DNA of 64,000 nt. Origin: Aquilaria yunnanensis (Eukaryota > Streptophyta > Magnoliopsida > Malvales > Thymelaeaceae). A program made the position numbers and the translations under genes. This document shows, in pieces, positions 45,401-57,070 of this stretch (the first letter of the stretch is position 1; every line of letters begins with the position of its first letter). The notes under the pieces were generated by a model. That model was not told the DNA's origin and did no database searches. It saw nothing but the letters and a program-made list of their open reading frames with translations. The stretch spans positions 4,340,001 to 4,404,000 of the forward strand of contig JBDJPA010000011.1 in the NCBI GenBank assembly GCA_039654915.1, read 5' to 3'.

Positions 45401-45610
45401 AAAATTGTTGAAGTTGGTGGCTCAAATTGATCAATTGTAGACGTTAGATGACTTGAATGTAGTTTATGCTTTTTGAAAGCCTGCCTCCACAATTGTATTG
45501 AAGTCCGACCCTCTTTTGGGTTACGTTTTTGGGTGTTATCCAAGTATTTAGTTAAGAATAGGATTAGAATTTTTATCGTTAGTTTATTGGTTCGGCTATC
45601 TCTATATATA

Positions 45611-46382
45611 AGCAGGGGCTAGCTTCTTATGGGTAGGAGGGGGCAGCCCCCCTAGAATTTTTAAAATTTTTATTGATTTGTTGGATGTGTGATACAATTA
45701 TAGAAAAAGTAAAGTTAGGTACATATCTGTAAGTTTTGTAATTAATAAGGGGTTCTAATATATTTTATCCTTTTAAGATCTCACTCATGTTCTTATTGAG
45801 CAAATTGCGTAATAGTCCCTAATCTTTAATTATTATTTGATTTTAGTCCCTATCCTATTAAATATTTTATTTTTGTTCTTAACGTATTAAAAACATTTCA
45901 TTTTAGTCCTACACATATTAAAAATGTTTCATTTTGGTTTCATTGCATGAAATTTGTTAACTCAAAGTATTTGTCTGATAACAATTTTTTAGTTCATAAT
46001 TTGAACCATCCGATAAGTGTTATATAATAAATTTAATTTGTATAATAATTTTTTATAATTTATAGAAAATTTAAATAACCATTTTTACTTTATAAATTGA
46101 ACTTATTTCATTTAAAAAAAATGCTAATTTTGAATTGAATGATTGAATTAAACTTAATTATTGTAAACTTTCGAGTTTTATGTATCTATATATGTAAACT
46201 GTCTATTAAATTATGAGTTGTAAACTTTTGAAATGAACTTAATTATTATAAACTTTCAAATTTCATGTGTCTATATATAATATTATTTAGTATTTTCTAT
46301 TATTGATTATAAATTTATACATGCTACTAACTTGGCCCATGCCATGCCTCTGCCCCCCAGGTTGAATTTTTTACTATGCACC
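45611..46382. mobile_element. hAT-like insertion in the Copia 5' LTR
   Basis: The 3' LTR shows the uninterrupted sequence. In the 5' LTR, 772 bp interrupt it between two copies of tatatata (45603-45610, 46383-46390), consistent with an 8-bp duplication. Both ends have the 'agcaggggct' and 'ggcagccccccc' / 'gccccccagg' style of plant hAT elements. The terminal repeats are not clean, and the target is a TA repeat, so the class is tentative. Confidence 0.5.
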
Positions 46383-46822
46383 TATATATAGGGCTTGGTT
46401 TCTTAGGTTTTTTGGTGTGTGGTGTGTTGTGAGGCTTGAAGAAGAGTAGAGAAGCTTGAGAGAATTGATGTTTGTAATTGTTCTTGAGTTTCGATAATGG
46501 AAATACTGTGAAATCGTTACGGTAAAAAAAGAAAATTGTTTGTTGTTGTGTTTATTTTTTATTTTACTTCTGCCTTAGCAAGTGGTAATAGAGCTTGGTT
46601 TGAGATGGTTGGGATTTTCAAGTTTTTAGATTGTTCGTTTCAACGGATCTAAAGATTTAGTCTTTGGAAGTGTAGGGTGAAAAATGTGCTAATTCAATAG
46701 AAACTTGGTGATATGTTTGAGAAAACAAAGCCGGAATCTGTTATAGATGTGAAATGGAGGAGATGGAGCAAATAACAGGGAGTACAATTAGATTGGCTCA
46801 TGCACCATAACTCAAGTATGAT

Positions 46823-47775
46823 GTGCCGAACAAGACTTCTCCAACAAAATTGATGAATAAGCTTGAAGTTAAGTATATGTCAAAGTCTATTACTAACAAT
46901 TTATGCTTGAAAAAACAATTACATTGTTTAAGGATGGACAATAGAAGTAGCTTGATTGTACATTTGAATAAGTTTAACAAGTTTGTTACACAGTTGGAGA
47001 GTATTGGCAAGAAGATCAAAAAAGAAAATAGGGCTATAATCTTGATTAATTCTTTTTCAAGATTTTATGAACCAATTGTGACTCTATTAGTGGTTGGAAA
47101 AGATATCTTAAAGATCAAAGATGAGACCATTGTGCTTCTGGAGCATAATTGAATGAGAAAATTTGAAGAAAAAGATGAAGAAAATAATGTGTTCATGGTG
47201 AAGTGAGGAAGAAGTTGTTAAAGAGGAAAAATATATTTAGGACAAAGACCAAGTTCGAGATCGGAAAAAGATTGGAACAATACAAGATGTTGGTATTGTC
47301 ATAACTTGGGACATATCAAATTTTTTTGCCTGAAATTAGAAGAGGATATAGAAGAATTTTTGAAGGCAAAAGAGAAAAATAAAAAGAAAAAGGAGGAGAA
47401 AAACAAAGGTGATGTGAATGTGGTGGAGGATGACAAAAGTGATGTTGAAGTTATAACTTTAATGGTGCAAAAGCTGGTGGGAAGAAATATTTGAGAGATG
47501 CTTAAGTATTTGATTCTGCTTGTTCAAAGTGTGTTTGCATAAAAAGGGAGTGGTTCACAAAGTTTGAGGTATGTGACAAGTCAATTTATTTGGTGAATGA
47601 CCAATCAAAGAGAATTGAAGACATTGACAATGTGAAGATACAACTACATGATGGAAGTATCAAGACATTTGGTAGATTGGATAATTTGGGTTATGAATTT
47701 TTTGCTCGAGGTGAAGGCTTGTGTATTTCAAAGGGTGCAATAATTGTGATGAAAAGGGGTGAAAAAGTCAACTAA
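46823..47775 (+). pseudogene. Copia gag and protease fragment
   Basis: 46823-47152 encodes a gag (UBN2-type) segment: SPTKLMNKLEVKYMSKSI, then HLNKFNKFVTQLESIGKKI. After frame changes, CWYCHNLGHIKFFC (about 47287-47330) is a CCHC zinc knuckle. 47590-47775 reads QSKRIEDIDNVKIQLHDG and continues through GEGLCISKGAIIVMK, the stretch just past the Copia protease. The DSG active-site area near 47508-47520 is degraded. Stops and shifts break the polyprotein, and everything past this point up to the 3' LTR is absent. Confidence 0.78.
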
Positions 47776-48312
47776 TTTGTATGAGTTGGTTAGCGACACA
47801 ATTGTCAAAGGAGAGTCCAAGAATGTTTGCATGGATGTGAATGTTTTTACAAGTAAGAATATGAGTTTTGTGGTTTTTATAAAAAGGTGGAGGTAAAAAT
47901 AATTTGAGTCAATGTGGATATTGTTAAAGTTAGTGACTCAAATTGAATGTAGTTTATGCTTTTTTAAAGCATGTCTCCACAATTGTATTGGAGTCCGACA
48001 CTCTTTTGGGTTTAGTTTTTATGTGTTATCCAAGTATCTTGTTATAATAGGATTAGGATAGTTTTTGTTAGTTTATTAGTTCAGCTATCACTATATATAG
48101 GGTTTGGTTTCTTAGGTTTTAAGGTGTGTGGTGTATTGTGAAATTTGAAAAAGAGTAGAGATTAAGAGCTGCAAAGAATTGATGTTTGTAATCATTCTCA
48201 AGTTTTGATAGTGAAAAGACCGTGAAATTGTCGAGGTAAAAAAAATGAAATTGTTTTTTGTTGTGTTTATATATATATATATACACACATACATACATAC
48301 TTCCGCTCAACA

Positions 48313-49300
48313 AAAATTTTGAATTATGCAGGTGGAAGACAAATTGAATGTTTGAATTTCACTTCAAAAACCTGTGATAGCTTAATTTAAAAACAAAGAA
48401 AGCGGCAGTCTGCTTATTCATAATAAAGTTAATGTGGTTGAAATTCTAAGTACCATATAACATTTTGTCGTAGAAAAATATCACTATTTAAAACTTAAGT
48501 AAAAGTGTTACAAAAAATAAAGTGAGAATGACAATTGGCAGAATTGATCCGAGTGGAGCTGTTTTGGTGACAGAAAATAGGGTAGAGCATTCAACTACAA
48601 CAACCAATGCCAAACTCTTGCAACCACATGTTTAATTCGAGTTAGCTGGACAAGATGTTGGAGCAGAACAAACCTAGCTTGTATTTTGTTTGGACATGTA
48701 TTTGTACCAAACTTCTTTTAATTAATCTTTTTTTTTTTTTGTGGAGTGAGGGGATGGTTTCTCCTTTCCTCTTTGTTTTGTTTTATTTTTCTCAAGTCAT
48801 CTTAAAAGATGTTAGCACTGAACGATGTAATGTAATAGTATCCTAAACCTTTTAGCTGCTAAAAAACATATACAACAATCAATTAGTTCGATTATTGCAT
48901 TTGAAGAACTAACCTAATTTTCATTTTAAAGTACACCATTACTTGTATCCTGACAGCCAATATTTTAGACTCTTTGGAGTGTAAAAACCAACCCCTTATT
49001 AATTGTTCATAATTTTTTTTTGAAACCTTGTAAAATTTTATATTGTATATTTTAAGTAAAAAAAAAAGAAGAAAATTCGCATGGCTATTGCTGAGTATAA
49101 AGTGTTCACAATTTGGGATGAAAGTGTTGGTTCAAAAATTGTTTAAGACATCTTTCATCAATATTGAAAATCTTCTTTTGTACTTCATTTTCACTTCAGT
49201 ATAGATTCCATTCATCAAAACGAAAATTGCCCCGGACTTTACGAACCATAAGTTTAGGATATTTATGTTTGGCAATCCAAACCATTGCCATCCCAATATA
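48313..49300. other. Unassigned sequence between Copia and LINE relics
   Basis: No gene supported. Confidence 0.25.
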
Positions 49301-52300
49301 AACTGAGAATTTTTTGGCATTGTCATAGAGCAAATGAAATTTGGTAAAAATGGCGTCTGTGAATAAATATATGTCTAGAAATAGTGAGCTTTTTAATATT
49401 GGTGAATGGCAGTCAAACACAAGAATTCTAAATGGAGAAGGGTGTACCACAAGGGGATTAATTATCCCTTTTCTTGTTCCTAATTGTGGCTGAAGCTCTA
49501 CATGTCATGATATAAGAAGCGGAAAATAAGAATGTATTTAAAGAAGTTAAAGTAGGTGATATTGTGGCAGTGAACAGGTGATATCTTATTTACAGTATGC
49601 AGACGATGCTTTGTTTGTGGGTGAGAGGAATGAGCAAAATGGCCTAAACTTGATGGGAATGTTGCGTTGTTTTAAAAAAATGTTTGGGTTTGAAGGTGAA
49701 TTTGAAGAAAGGTAAGATATTTGTAGTATGAGTTGGTGAAGCTGACACTATAAGAAAAATCTGACTTGAGTGACTGGCATATGTAACTAATTTTAGTTGC
49801 AAAATTTTTGAATCGTATGGTAGTTGCATGTGGTGGGCTTGACATGCGACTAAAATATTTAATTGCTTAACAAATAGTCTCATTTCAATCGCATATATTA
49901 GAATATATTTTTATTTCAGTCGCATTCAGTTGTATGAAATAAAATATTATCTCCCAGCAGTTGTTTCTCAGTGGCAAATTTTAAAAGAAATGGACTTTCA
50001 TTAGTACCTCGGTAGCGCAAAAAAAAAAAAAAAACAGTTACTATTTTAGTCACTTCTTAACCATACATCACCCCCTTTTCTTTCCTTCCTCATTTCTTCT
50101 TCCTCCTTTGGCATTTCCTTCTTTGCTTTCTATCTTTGCTTATTCTTCTCAACTTATTGCTCCTTCCAGGTTTTTCTTTTCTATTTCTTGCTTGATTTGG
50201 TTCGTTGTTCTTATATGCACTTGGGTTCGTGGTCCATTTCTAGCCAAACAACATATTCTGGTAAGTTTTCCTCCATTTTTGTTTAATTTTTCCACTATTT
50301 TGTGTGTTCAAGTTGCTATTCTAGTTTAGATTTAGTGTTCTGTTTCTTTGCATTTTAGGGTTTAACTTTGATTTAAGGAATGTTGGGTTTAATTTTGTTT
50401 TCATTTTAGGGTTTAAATTTGGTTTAAGGAACTTAAGGTTTTACGTTTTTTAAAAAAAAATTTGGTGTTAAATTTTATTCATAATTTTAGTGATAAATTG
50501 ATTGTTTAATTTGGTGTTAAGTTGATTGTTAATTTTGGTATTAAAATTTCTATGAATGTTAGTGTTAAATTTATTGTTAAATTTTTGTACATTTTTACTT
50601 AAATTAACTGTAAATTTTAGTTAAATATAGTTAAATTTGTTTAATAATTATAAAAATTATACTAATCATCATAATAATTATAAAAATTAATTATTTAAAA
50701 AATATTATATTAATCATAGAAAATATTCTTAATCAAATATAACAAAATTTAAATGAAATTTAAAGAATATATATATAAAGTGAAGCAATTGATTATACTA
50801 GTTACTTCAATACTGCATGTCAAAACACATGTGATTACTATTTTCAGTCGCAACATTCAGTCGTAACTTAATTGCACATGCACATGTGACTATATATTAT
50901 GCTACTGATGTACTCAGTTGCATTACAGTCACATTATGCGACTGAAAATAATTATTTATTTAGTCACTAAATGCTCTTTCACGTTGTCATGTAAAGTGAT
51001 GGAAATGGCTAGAAAATTAGAATGTAATGTAGGGAAGTTACCTTTTATATACCTTGGACTTCCAGTTAGAGAAATTGTGAAGAGAGTAAAATCATGGTAG
51101 CTATTAAGTGAAAAGTTTAATAGCAAATTGAGCCTATTTTTCTTCTCCATGTTTCGAGCCCTAGTGAGTGTTCTAAAACAACTAGAAAGCAAAAAAATGA
51201 ACTTTTTTCTTTGGGGGAAGGAAGGGGGGGGGGGGGGACGAGTTCAGGGGAGGGTAGAAAATAGGCTTGGGTGTCATGGAGTAAGGTGGTTGAGAAGAAA
51301 GAGGTTGGGGGATTGAGTGTGGGTAGTCTCCTAGCAAAAAAATTGGCTTTCTTAGGAAAGTGGTGGCGGCGTTTTAGGACGAAACATAATGCATTGTAGG
51401 TAAGGGTTATTTGTAGGTTTTATGATCAAAATGGTGGCATGGGGAGTGGGGTGGTTGAGAGTTCTTGTGCTAGTTGTCGGGGGCATATAATTAAAATAGT
51501 GTTTGACATTGAAGATTGGGGTATGTCTTTTGTAAAGTCATTTAAGAGGAGAGTGGGTAAGGGGGTAAGTTTTATTTTTGGTTGGATTGTTAGGTAAACG
51601 AAAGAAGATTAAAAGATGTTTTCCCTATATTATTTATGTTAGAAAAAATAGAGAATGTTTGGTGAAGGATAGATGGGGAGAGGTGGGTGGTAAAGAAGGT
51701 TAGGTGTGGGAGTGATGAAGAAATTTGATAAGGAGGTGGACTAGATTTTTCTGCAGCAAGAAGTTCCAGACAAGTGGTGGTGGCAGCTCAACCCAAAAGG
51801 GTTGTTTTAGGTGAAAAGTCTTACTTCAATTCTTGATGATATTTTCATTCCAGGTTCTCAGGGGGGGGGGGGGGGCAGCCAACAAAATGGAATTTGTGAG
51901 TTCTCACAAAGTCAATACTTGTGTTTGGAAGATGTTGCAATAGATGATTCCTACTTTGGTCAACTTGGCTCAATGTGGTATTGTTGTGACTAATGTGTAT
52001 TGCGTTATTTGCAAGGAAGTTGATGAAACGGTAGATCATATGTTGGTTCACTGTAAATTTACAGATGTAGTGTGGAGGCAGGTGTCTGTTTGGTGGTTGT
52101 TGGATGCTAGTTGCGGCTTGTCTATGGCTAAGAAATTGGACAAGCTACCGGTAGAGTTGAATAAGTTACAAAAAAGGCTTTGGAGGCAGTGTTTTACATC
52201 ATGATTTGGGCGGTGTGGAGGAGGTGAAACAAGGTGAAGCATAATAACTTAAAACTAAAAGATTTCCAAGTTTTAAGTAAGATTAAGACTTTGTTGTTTT

Positions 52301-52450
52301 TGTGGATTGTGAATAGATATTATAAATTGAGTTGTAGTTAGATGGAATGGGTTACAGACACGGCATTGGCTCTGAAAAATTGGTTGTGAAGTTTAGGTGG
52401 GATTTTGTAAAGAATTGAAAAGAGGTGTTGTATTGAAATATGTTCATGTA
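49300..52450 (+). pseudogene. Decayed L1-type LINE reverse transcriptase, split by a CACTA
   Basis: Fragments of one non-LTR retrotransposon ORF2 follow in order with many frameshifts. VNGSQTQEF and EKGVPQGD lie at about 49400-49450, and LFLIVAEALHV next. LQYADDALFVGE (about 49590-49625) is the YADD catalytic motif. After a transposon insertion come ARKLECNVGKLPFIYLGLPV (about 51010-51070), then LAKKIGFLRKWWRRF-like pieces. Finally a zf-RVT zinc-binding tail, VYCVICKEVDETVDHMLVHC, lies at about 52000-52060. Two long G homopolymers (51224-51237, 51861-51875) lie in the degraded frame. The endonuclease domain is absent from the window. Confidence 0.8.
49746..50998. mobile_element. Small CACTA element inserted in the LINE
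   Basis: The left end is CACTATAAGAAAAATCTGAC at 49746. Subterminal 'agtcgca/gcgactga' motifs occur near both ends (49770-49900, 50845-50945). LINE coding sequence resumes just after 50998 (agtg). The right terminus is degenerate and the 3-bp duplication is uncertain (tga at left; tga overlaps the right end). About 1.25 kb, no transposase. Subterminal motifs match the element at 53780. Confidence 0.6.
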
Positions 52451-52500
52451 TCTAGCTATTGGTTAGATAGGACCCTTGTTACTTATTAATATATTTATTA

Positions 52501-53052
52501 CTCCATTCGTCCCAAGTTTTTTGCTCTACTTTTTGTTTTAGTAAGTTTTATCATACATAATGATTATTTTGCACTCTTTTCCTTCTATTTTTTTAAAAAT
52601 AAAACAAACGATCACCGACGCTTATCGGCAAGATCAGATTGGTGTCGATTTGGTGGAAGAGGAGAGATTCGGCTTTGATTTGTATTGCGGTTAAGGGCGA
52701 GGTCGAGATAAGGTCAGGGATGGAGCTACAGAGCAACAAGGTGATTCGGAGGAGGCTGGGTACGGGCGCGAATGAGCGAGCAACGGTGATCTGGAGAAGG
52801 TCAGGTAAGGACGTAAAGGAGTGATAGAGCAATAGGGTTGAATTCAGGGATGGGGTCAAGTGAGGATGCGATGGAGCATGGCGGCGGAGATGGATTGATC
52901 AGAGGTTGAGTTGTTGAGAGAGACAAAGGGGGAGGTTGATTCAACAGAGAGTTGAGAAGGGAAGGTTAGATTTGGGAAGAAAGGGAAAACAGTAACTTTT
53001 CTTAATATGTGTGCCAAATGTAAATGAAGTAGAACATATGGGATGGAGAAAG
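52501..53052. mobile_element. Stowaway/mariner-type MITE with GC-rich core
   Basis: The left end is CTCCATTCGTCCCAAGTTTT, the right end ends GGGATGGAGAAAG, and TA lies on both sides (52499-52500, 53053-53054). Both arms continue to ctctacttttt and its complement. It is 552 bp, longer than typical Stowaway elements, because 52610-52960 is a GC-rich core unlike the AT-rich arms. That core may be captured foreign DNA; open frames there are not recognised. Confidence 0.72.
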
Positions 53053-53269
53053 TATTTGTTTGGTTGTTCAAAAAAGAAAGAATAAGCATTGTGTCATTTG
53101 TGTGCGCCAGGCATATGCCATGTGCTATCCCAAACTATACAAAATGTTGCAAATCAACCCGTACACTATAATTTCTAGAAAATTACAAGATTGTTTTATT
53201 CATGCGCCAAATAGCTGTCCACGCCACTACTTATTTTTACTTGTTCGTCTTTTTCCACTCTTCATCTTT

Positions 53270-53779
53270 TAGCCTTTTTGTTCTTTTTTCTTTTTCGTCT
53301 TTTTGCTTTTTTATGTTTGTTATGTAATAAGCTCCTCAATTCTTTGTTTGGCACAAATAGTACTATTTTTTTCTACTTGGTTCTTCTTATGTCTTTTTTG
53401 CCTCTTTGTCCTTTTTATTTTTCATCTTTTTGCCTTTTTTATGTTTGTTACGTAATAAGCTCCTCAATTTTTTGTTTGGTACAAATACTACTATTTTTTT
53501 TACTTTGTTCTTCTTATGTCTTTTTTATTAACTCTGATATTTCTTCTTGCTTGAGCTTAATTTTTTCACCTTTTTTAGATGCATTAAGTTACATGAACAA
53601 TTTAATGCAAATAAATGAACAAAATGAACAAATAAGAAATGAGATAAATTTGCTATTTTTATTAGTAATGTTTGTTCTTTTGAAGCAACTTCTTGTTCTT
53701 AAATTATTCTTGTCTTTTTCAATTTATCTATTTTTTCTTCATTTTTTGTCTCACATTTTTCAACTAATAAAAGAACATA
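53270..53779. repeat. T-rich direct repeats left of CACTA D
   Basis: A unit of about 130-150 bp containing 'tttttatgtttgtta(t/c)gtaa', 'taagctcctcaatt' and 'ttcttcttatgtctttttt' occurs twice (about 53300-53400 and 53425-53525). An open frame (53278-53805) follows the T-rich composition and is not a gene. Confidence 0.55.
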
Positions 53780-54147
53780 CACTACAAAAAAATGACCTGA
53801 TGTGACTGAAGAAATAGTAACATTCAGTCACACGAGCCGTGCCATTGTTGTGCAACTGAAGCATGCCACTCTTATGCGACTAAATGTGTTAGTGGGATAA
53901 AGTGGGCTAGATGAATTCATGCAACTGAATCTCAGTCGCATCCTATGATTGACAGTTTTAGTCACATAAACTACCATGTGACTGATAGAAGGTAGTCACA
54001 TGATATAATTAAATTTCAACTGTATAGTTTATACATGTTTTTTAAAAAAATATATCAAAAATTTTATTGAAATTGGATTGCAATTATTATAATAATGGAA
54101 ATATATAATTAATATATTAAAATTAGAATTATTAAAATTTTTATTTA

Positions 54148-54191
<44 letters not shown>

Positions 54192-55722
54192 TAAAAATAT
54201 TATTAATATAAATTGGTGATCATGATCGTCATGCTCTATCACTAAAAAGTAACACAAAATATATTTTTATTAAATAAAATTATAAAAAATTATCTACTAA
54301 ATTGTTATGTACTAAAGTTAACACTAAAATGAACAATAAAACTAACACTTAAATTAAGTACTAAAATTTAAGAACTAAAATTAAAAATAAAATTAAGAAT
54401 AAAGTTAACATTAAAATTAAGTACTAAATTTAACAATAAAATTAACACTAAAATTAAGTTCTAAATTTAAGTACTAAAATTAAAAATAATTTTATTACTA
54501 AAATTAACCCTTAAATAATACATTAATTCTTGGATATTAACCCATAAATTTACATTAAAATTTATCAATAATACTAAAACTAAAGTTAATCCTACAATTT
54601 AATTTTAGCAATAAAATTTCATCATAAAATCAACACTAAAATTTCACTAACATTTGTCCAGCACTAACATTCAATATAGGAAAAAAGTTGAAAAAAAATA
54701 AAAGAAATTAAAAAATTAAATAGGCAGCACTAATAATCACTTTAGAAAATGAATAGTAAAAAAAATAAAGATGTAGTAGTAACATTGAACATAGAAAATG
54801 AATTGAAAACAAAAAAAAAGTTGATTTCCTTACCAAAAGTAGCAAATGGTGTGGTAAATGGATGGATAATGACCGAAAAATTGAACGAGCATGGAGGAAA
54901 GAGCAAGATGGAGGAAGAACTTGAAAGAAGTTTAGGGAGAATAGAACAAGTAGGAAGGAAGGAATATATATATATATATGTAAATAAAGTTGCAAATAAC
55001 AAATCTATCATTTATAACAAAATCTTGGCTATAAATACGAGTTACCTACTTACCTCTATGCTGATAACTAGATATTGAAATGATGTAGTTTGAAGTTAGT
55101 AGAGCTTCAATTGTAGAGAATGAAGAACTAGAGAAGTAGAAGCAGAGATGGAAAGCAAAGACAAAGCAAAGAAGGAGAAAATCAGAGAAGGTGGAGAAAT
55201 GAGGAAGAGAAACGAGTATAGGTGGAAAAAACATTTTGTGCGACTAAATTTGCCACTAATACTTTTTTTTTGCTACTGATATGCGATTGAAGGAAAACAT
55301 ATTTAATTTATGCAACTACCACGCAACTAAAAAGCAAAATATATTTAATATACCACATTATCGTACGACTGACAGGAAAATTAATTTAAATGATGCGACT
55401 ATTATGCTACTGACAGTTTAATATTTTTTTAAACTGTGCGACTGACATGTTACTGACGTTTTTATATTTTTTAAATCGTGCTACTGGCATGTGATTGACC
55501 TTTGCGTGACTAATTACTTCAGTCGCATAAATGACTGTGGCCCACTTGATGTGTAACTGAAATTTAATATTTTTTAAATTGGCGCTACTGACATGCGACT
55601 GAATATTTTAATCGCTTAGAAGATTATGGCCCATACATATGCTACTAACGTGCGATTGAAGTGTCATGCTATTGACATTTAGTTGCACAAATTAGTCGCA
55701 TTTTAACATTTCTCTTGTAGTG
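53780..55722. mobile_element. CACTA element D, non-autonomous, TSD ata
   Basis: It starts CACTACAAAAAAATGACCTG. The reverse complement of its right end is CACTACAAGAGAAATGTTAA. The duplicated target ata is at 53777-53779 and 55723-55725. Many 'gcgactga / tcagtcgca' subterminal units lie at 53810-54000 and 55235-55710. An AAT microsatellite sits at 54149-54190, and the interior has degenerate 'taaaattaa(c/g)' repeats (54240-54620). 1943 bp, with no transposase or accessory gene. Confidence 0.88.
54149..54190. repeat. AAT trinucleotide microsatellite
   Basis: About 14 perfect AAT units inside CACTA D. Confidence 0.9.
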
Positions 55723-55725
55723 ATA

Positions 55726-57070
55726 TAGTTTCTAAAAAATAATAAACAAATATTGATAAAAGAACAATCAATTTCTCTTAAAAAAACTAATAGGTACTCA
55801 AACTCATAAAAGAATAGATAAAAATTGAAAAAAGAATAAATAAAACTAATAAAAGAACAAACAAAATCTAGTAAAAATATAAATAGCTACTAATAAGAAA
55901 ACAACAACACATACCAACAAGGGAACAAAGAGATATTAATAAAAGAACAAACATTAAGTTCATCTAAAGGAACAAATATGAATTGATAAAAAAAATAAAC
56001 ATCTATAAATAAAAGAACAAAGACATACTAATAAAAGAACAAACAAATAGTATAAGAGAATAAAAAATTATTTTTCTAAAATAACAAGCAAGAACTGATA
56101 AAAGAACAAATTATTACTAATAAAAATCCAAATTGCTATAATAAAAGAACAAATAACTAGTTCATATAAAGGAAAAAAAATGAATAGATATAGGAACAAA
56201 CATATACAAATAAAAGAGTAAAGAGCTACTGATAAAAAAATAAATATCAAATTCATCTAAAGGAATAAACTTAAACTAAAAATGAATAAATACTTACTAA
56301 TAAAAGAACAAAGAGTTACCAATAACAAAACAAATAAGTAGTAATAAAAGAACCAAAAATTAATAAAAGAATGAATAAAATTAATAATAAATAAATAAAA
56401 ACAGATAAAAAAAACTAACAAGCACAAAACAGATAAATAACAGATAAACTGATAAAAGAATAAATAAAAAATAATAAAAGAGCAAATAAAATTGATAAAA
56501 GAAAAATTTAGAACTAAAAGGAACTATTTATTCTTTTATTAGTATCTTTTTTTTTTATAGAAAAACTACATGTTCTTTAACCAATAACTGTTTGTTTTTT
56601 TTGTTCAATGAGATTTTGCTCTTTTATTAGTTGACAAATTTGGAAAAAAATGAACAAAAAATTAGATTACTTTTGGTAAAAATAAAAATAAAAGATAAAA
56701 AATGAAATAAAACTAAGAAGAAAATGTAGACAAATTTGAAAAATAAGAAAAGCAAGGAATAAAACTGGTAACAAAACAGCAAACAAAGTTAGATACAAAA
56801 ATAAGATGAAAAAGTGGGAAAATATTAGAAGTAGAAAAATGAAAAAAATGGAACAATAAATTAAAAATTAAAACTTGAAAAAGCAAATAAAGTTAAAGAA
56901 GCAAAAATAAAAATACAATAAATCAAAAAATAAAAAAATTGTAAAAAGAAAACAAAAAAGAACTGAAAAGAAATGAACAAAGACTAAAAACTGAAAAGAA
57001 ATAAGGCAAAAACAAAGTGAAAAAGCCAAAAAAAAAAAGAAAATAAGAAAATAAGAAAATAAAGGACTAA
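55726..57070. repeat. A-rich degenerate repeats right of CACTA D
   Basis: The phrase 'taataaaagaacaaa' and variants recur dozens of times (55750-56520), then purine-rich 'aaaatgaacaaaaa' strings continue to 57060. The complementary 'ttttgttctttt' composition lies left of CACTA D, so the element may sit inside a larger inverted or simple-repeat structure. No coding potential. Confidence 0.5.

Larger units (their letters stand above)
45406..48312 (+). mobile_element. Internally deleted Copia retrotransposon
   Basis: The 5' LTR starts TGTTGAAGTTGGTGGCTCAA at 45406 and the 3' LTR starts TGTTAAAGTTAGTGACTCAA at 47922. The target duplication aaaat lies at 45401-45405 and 48313-48317. The 3' LTR is 391 bp; the 5' LTR (45406-46580) would be about 395 bp without an insertion. 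A primer-binding site of the initiator-Met type (tggtaatagagc, 46583-46594) follows. The 1.3-kb interior encodes only gag and a piece of the protease region; integrase, reverse transcriptase and RNase H are missing. Confidence 0.85.

Noticed and set aside
53278..53805. 175-residue Phe/Leu-rich frame resembling a membrane protein
   Set aside because: It is in T-rich tandemly duplicated DNA and ends inside the CACTA D terminus. The composition explains it.
54749..55078. 109-residue frame inside CACTA D
   Set aside because: It overlaps opposite-strand frames, has low complexity and no similarity to transposon proteins.
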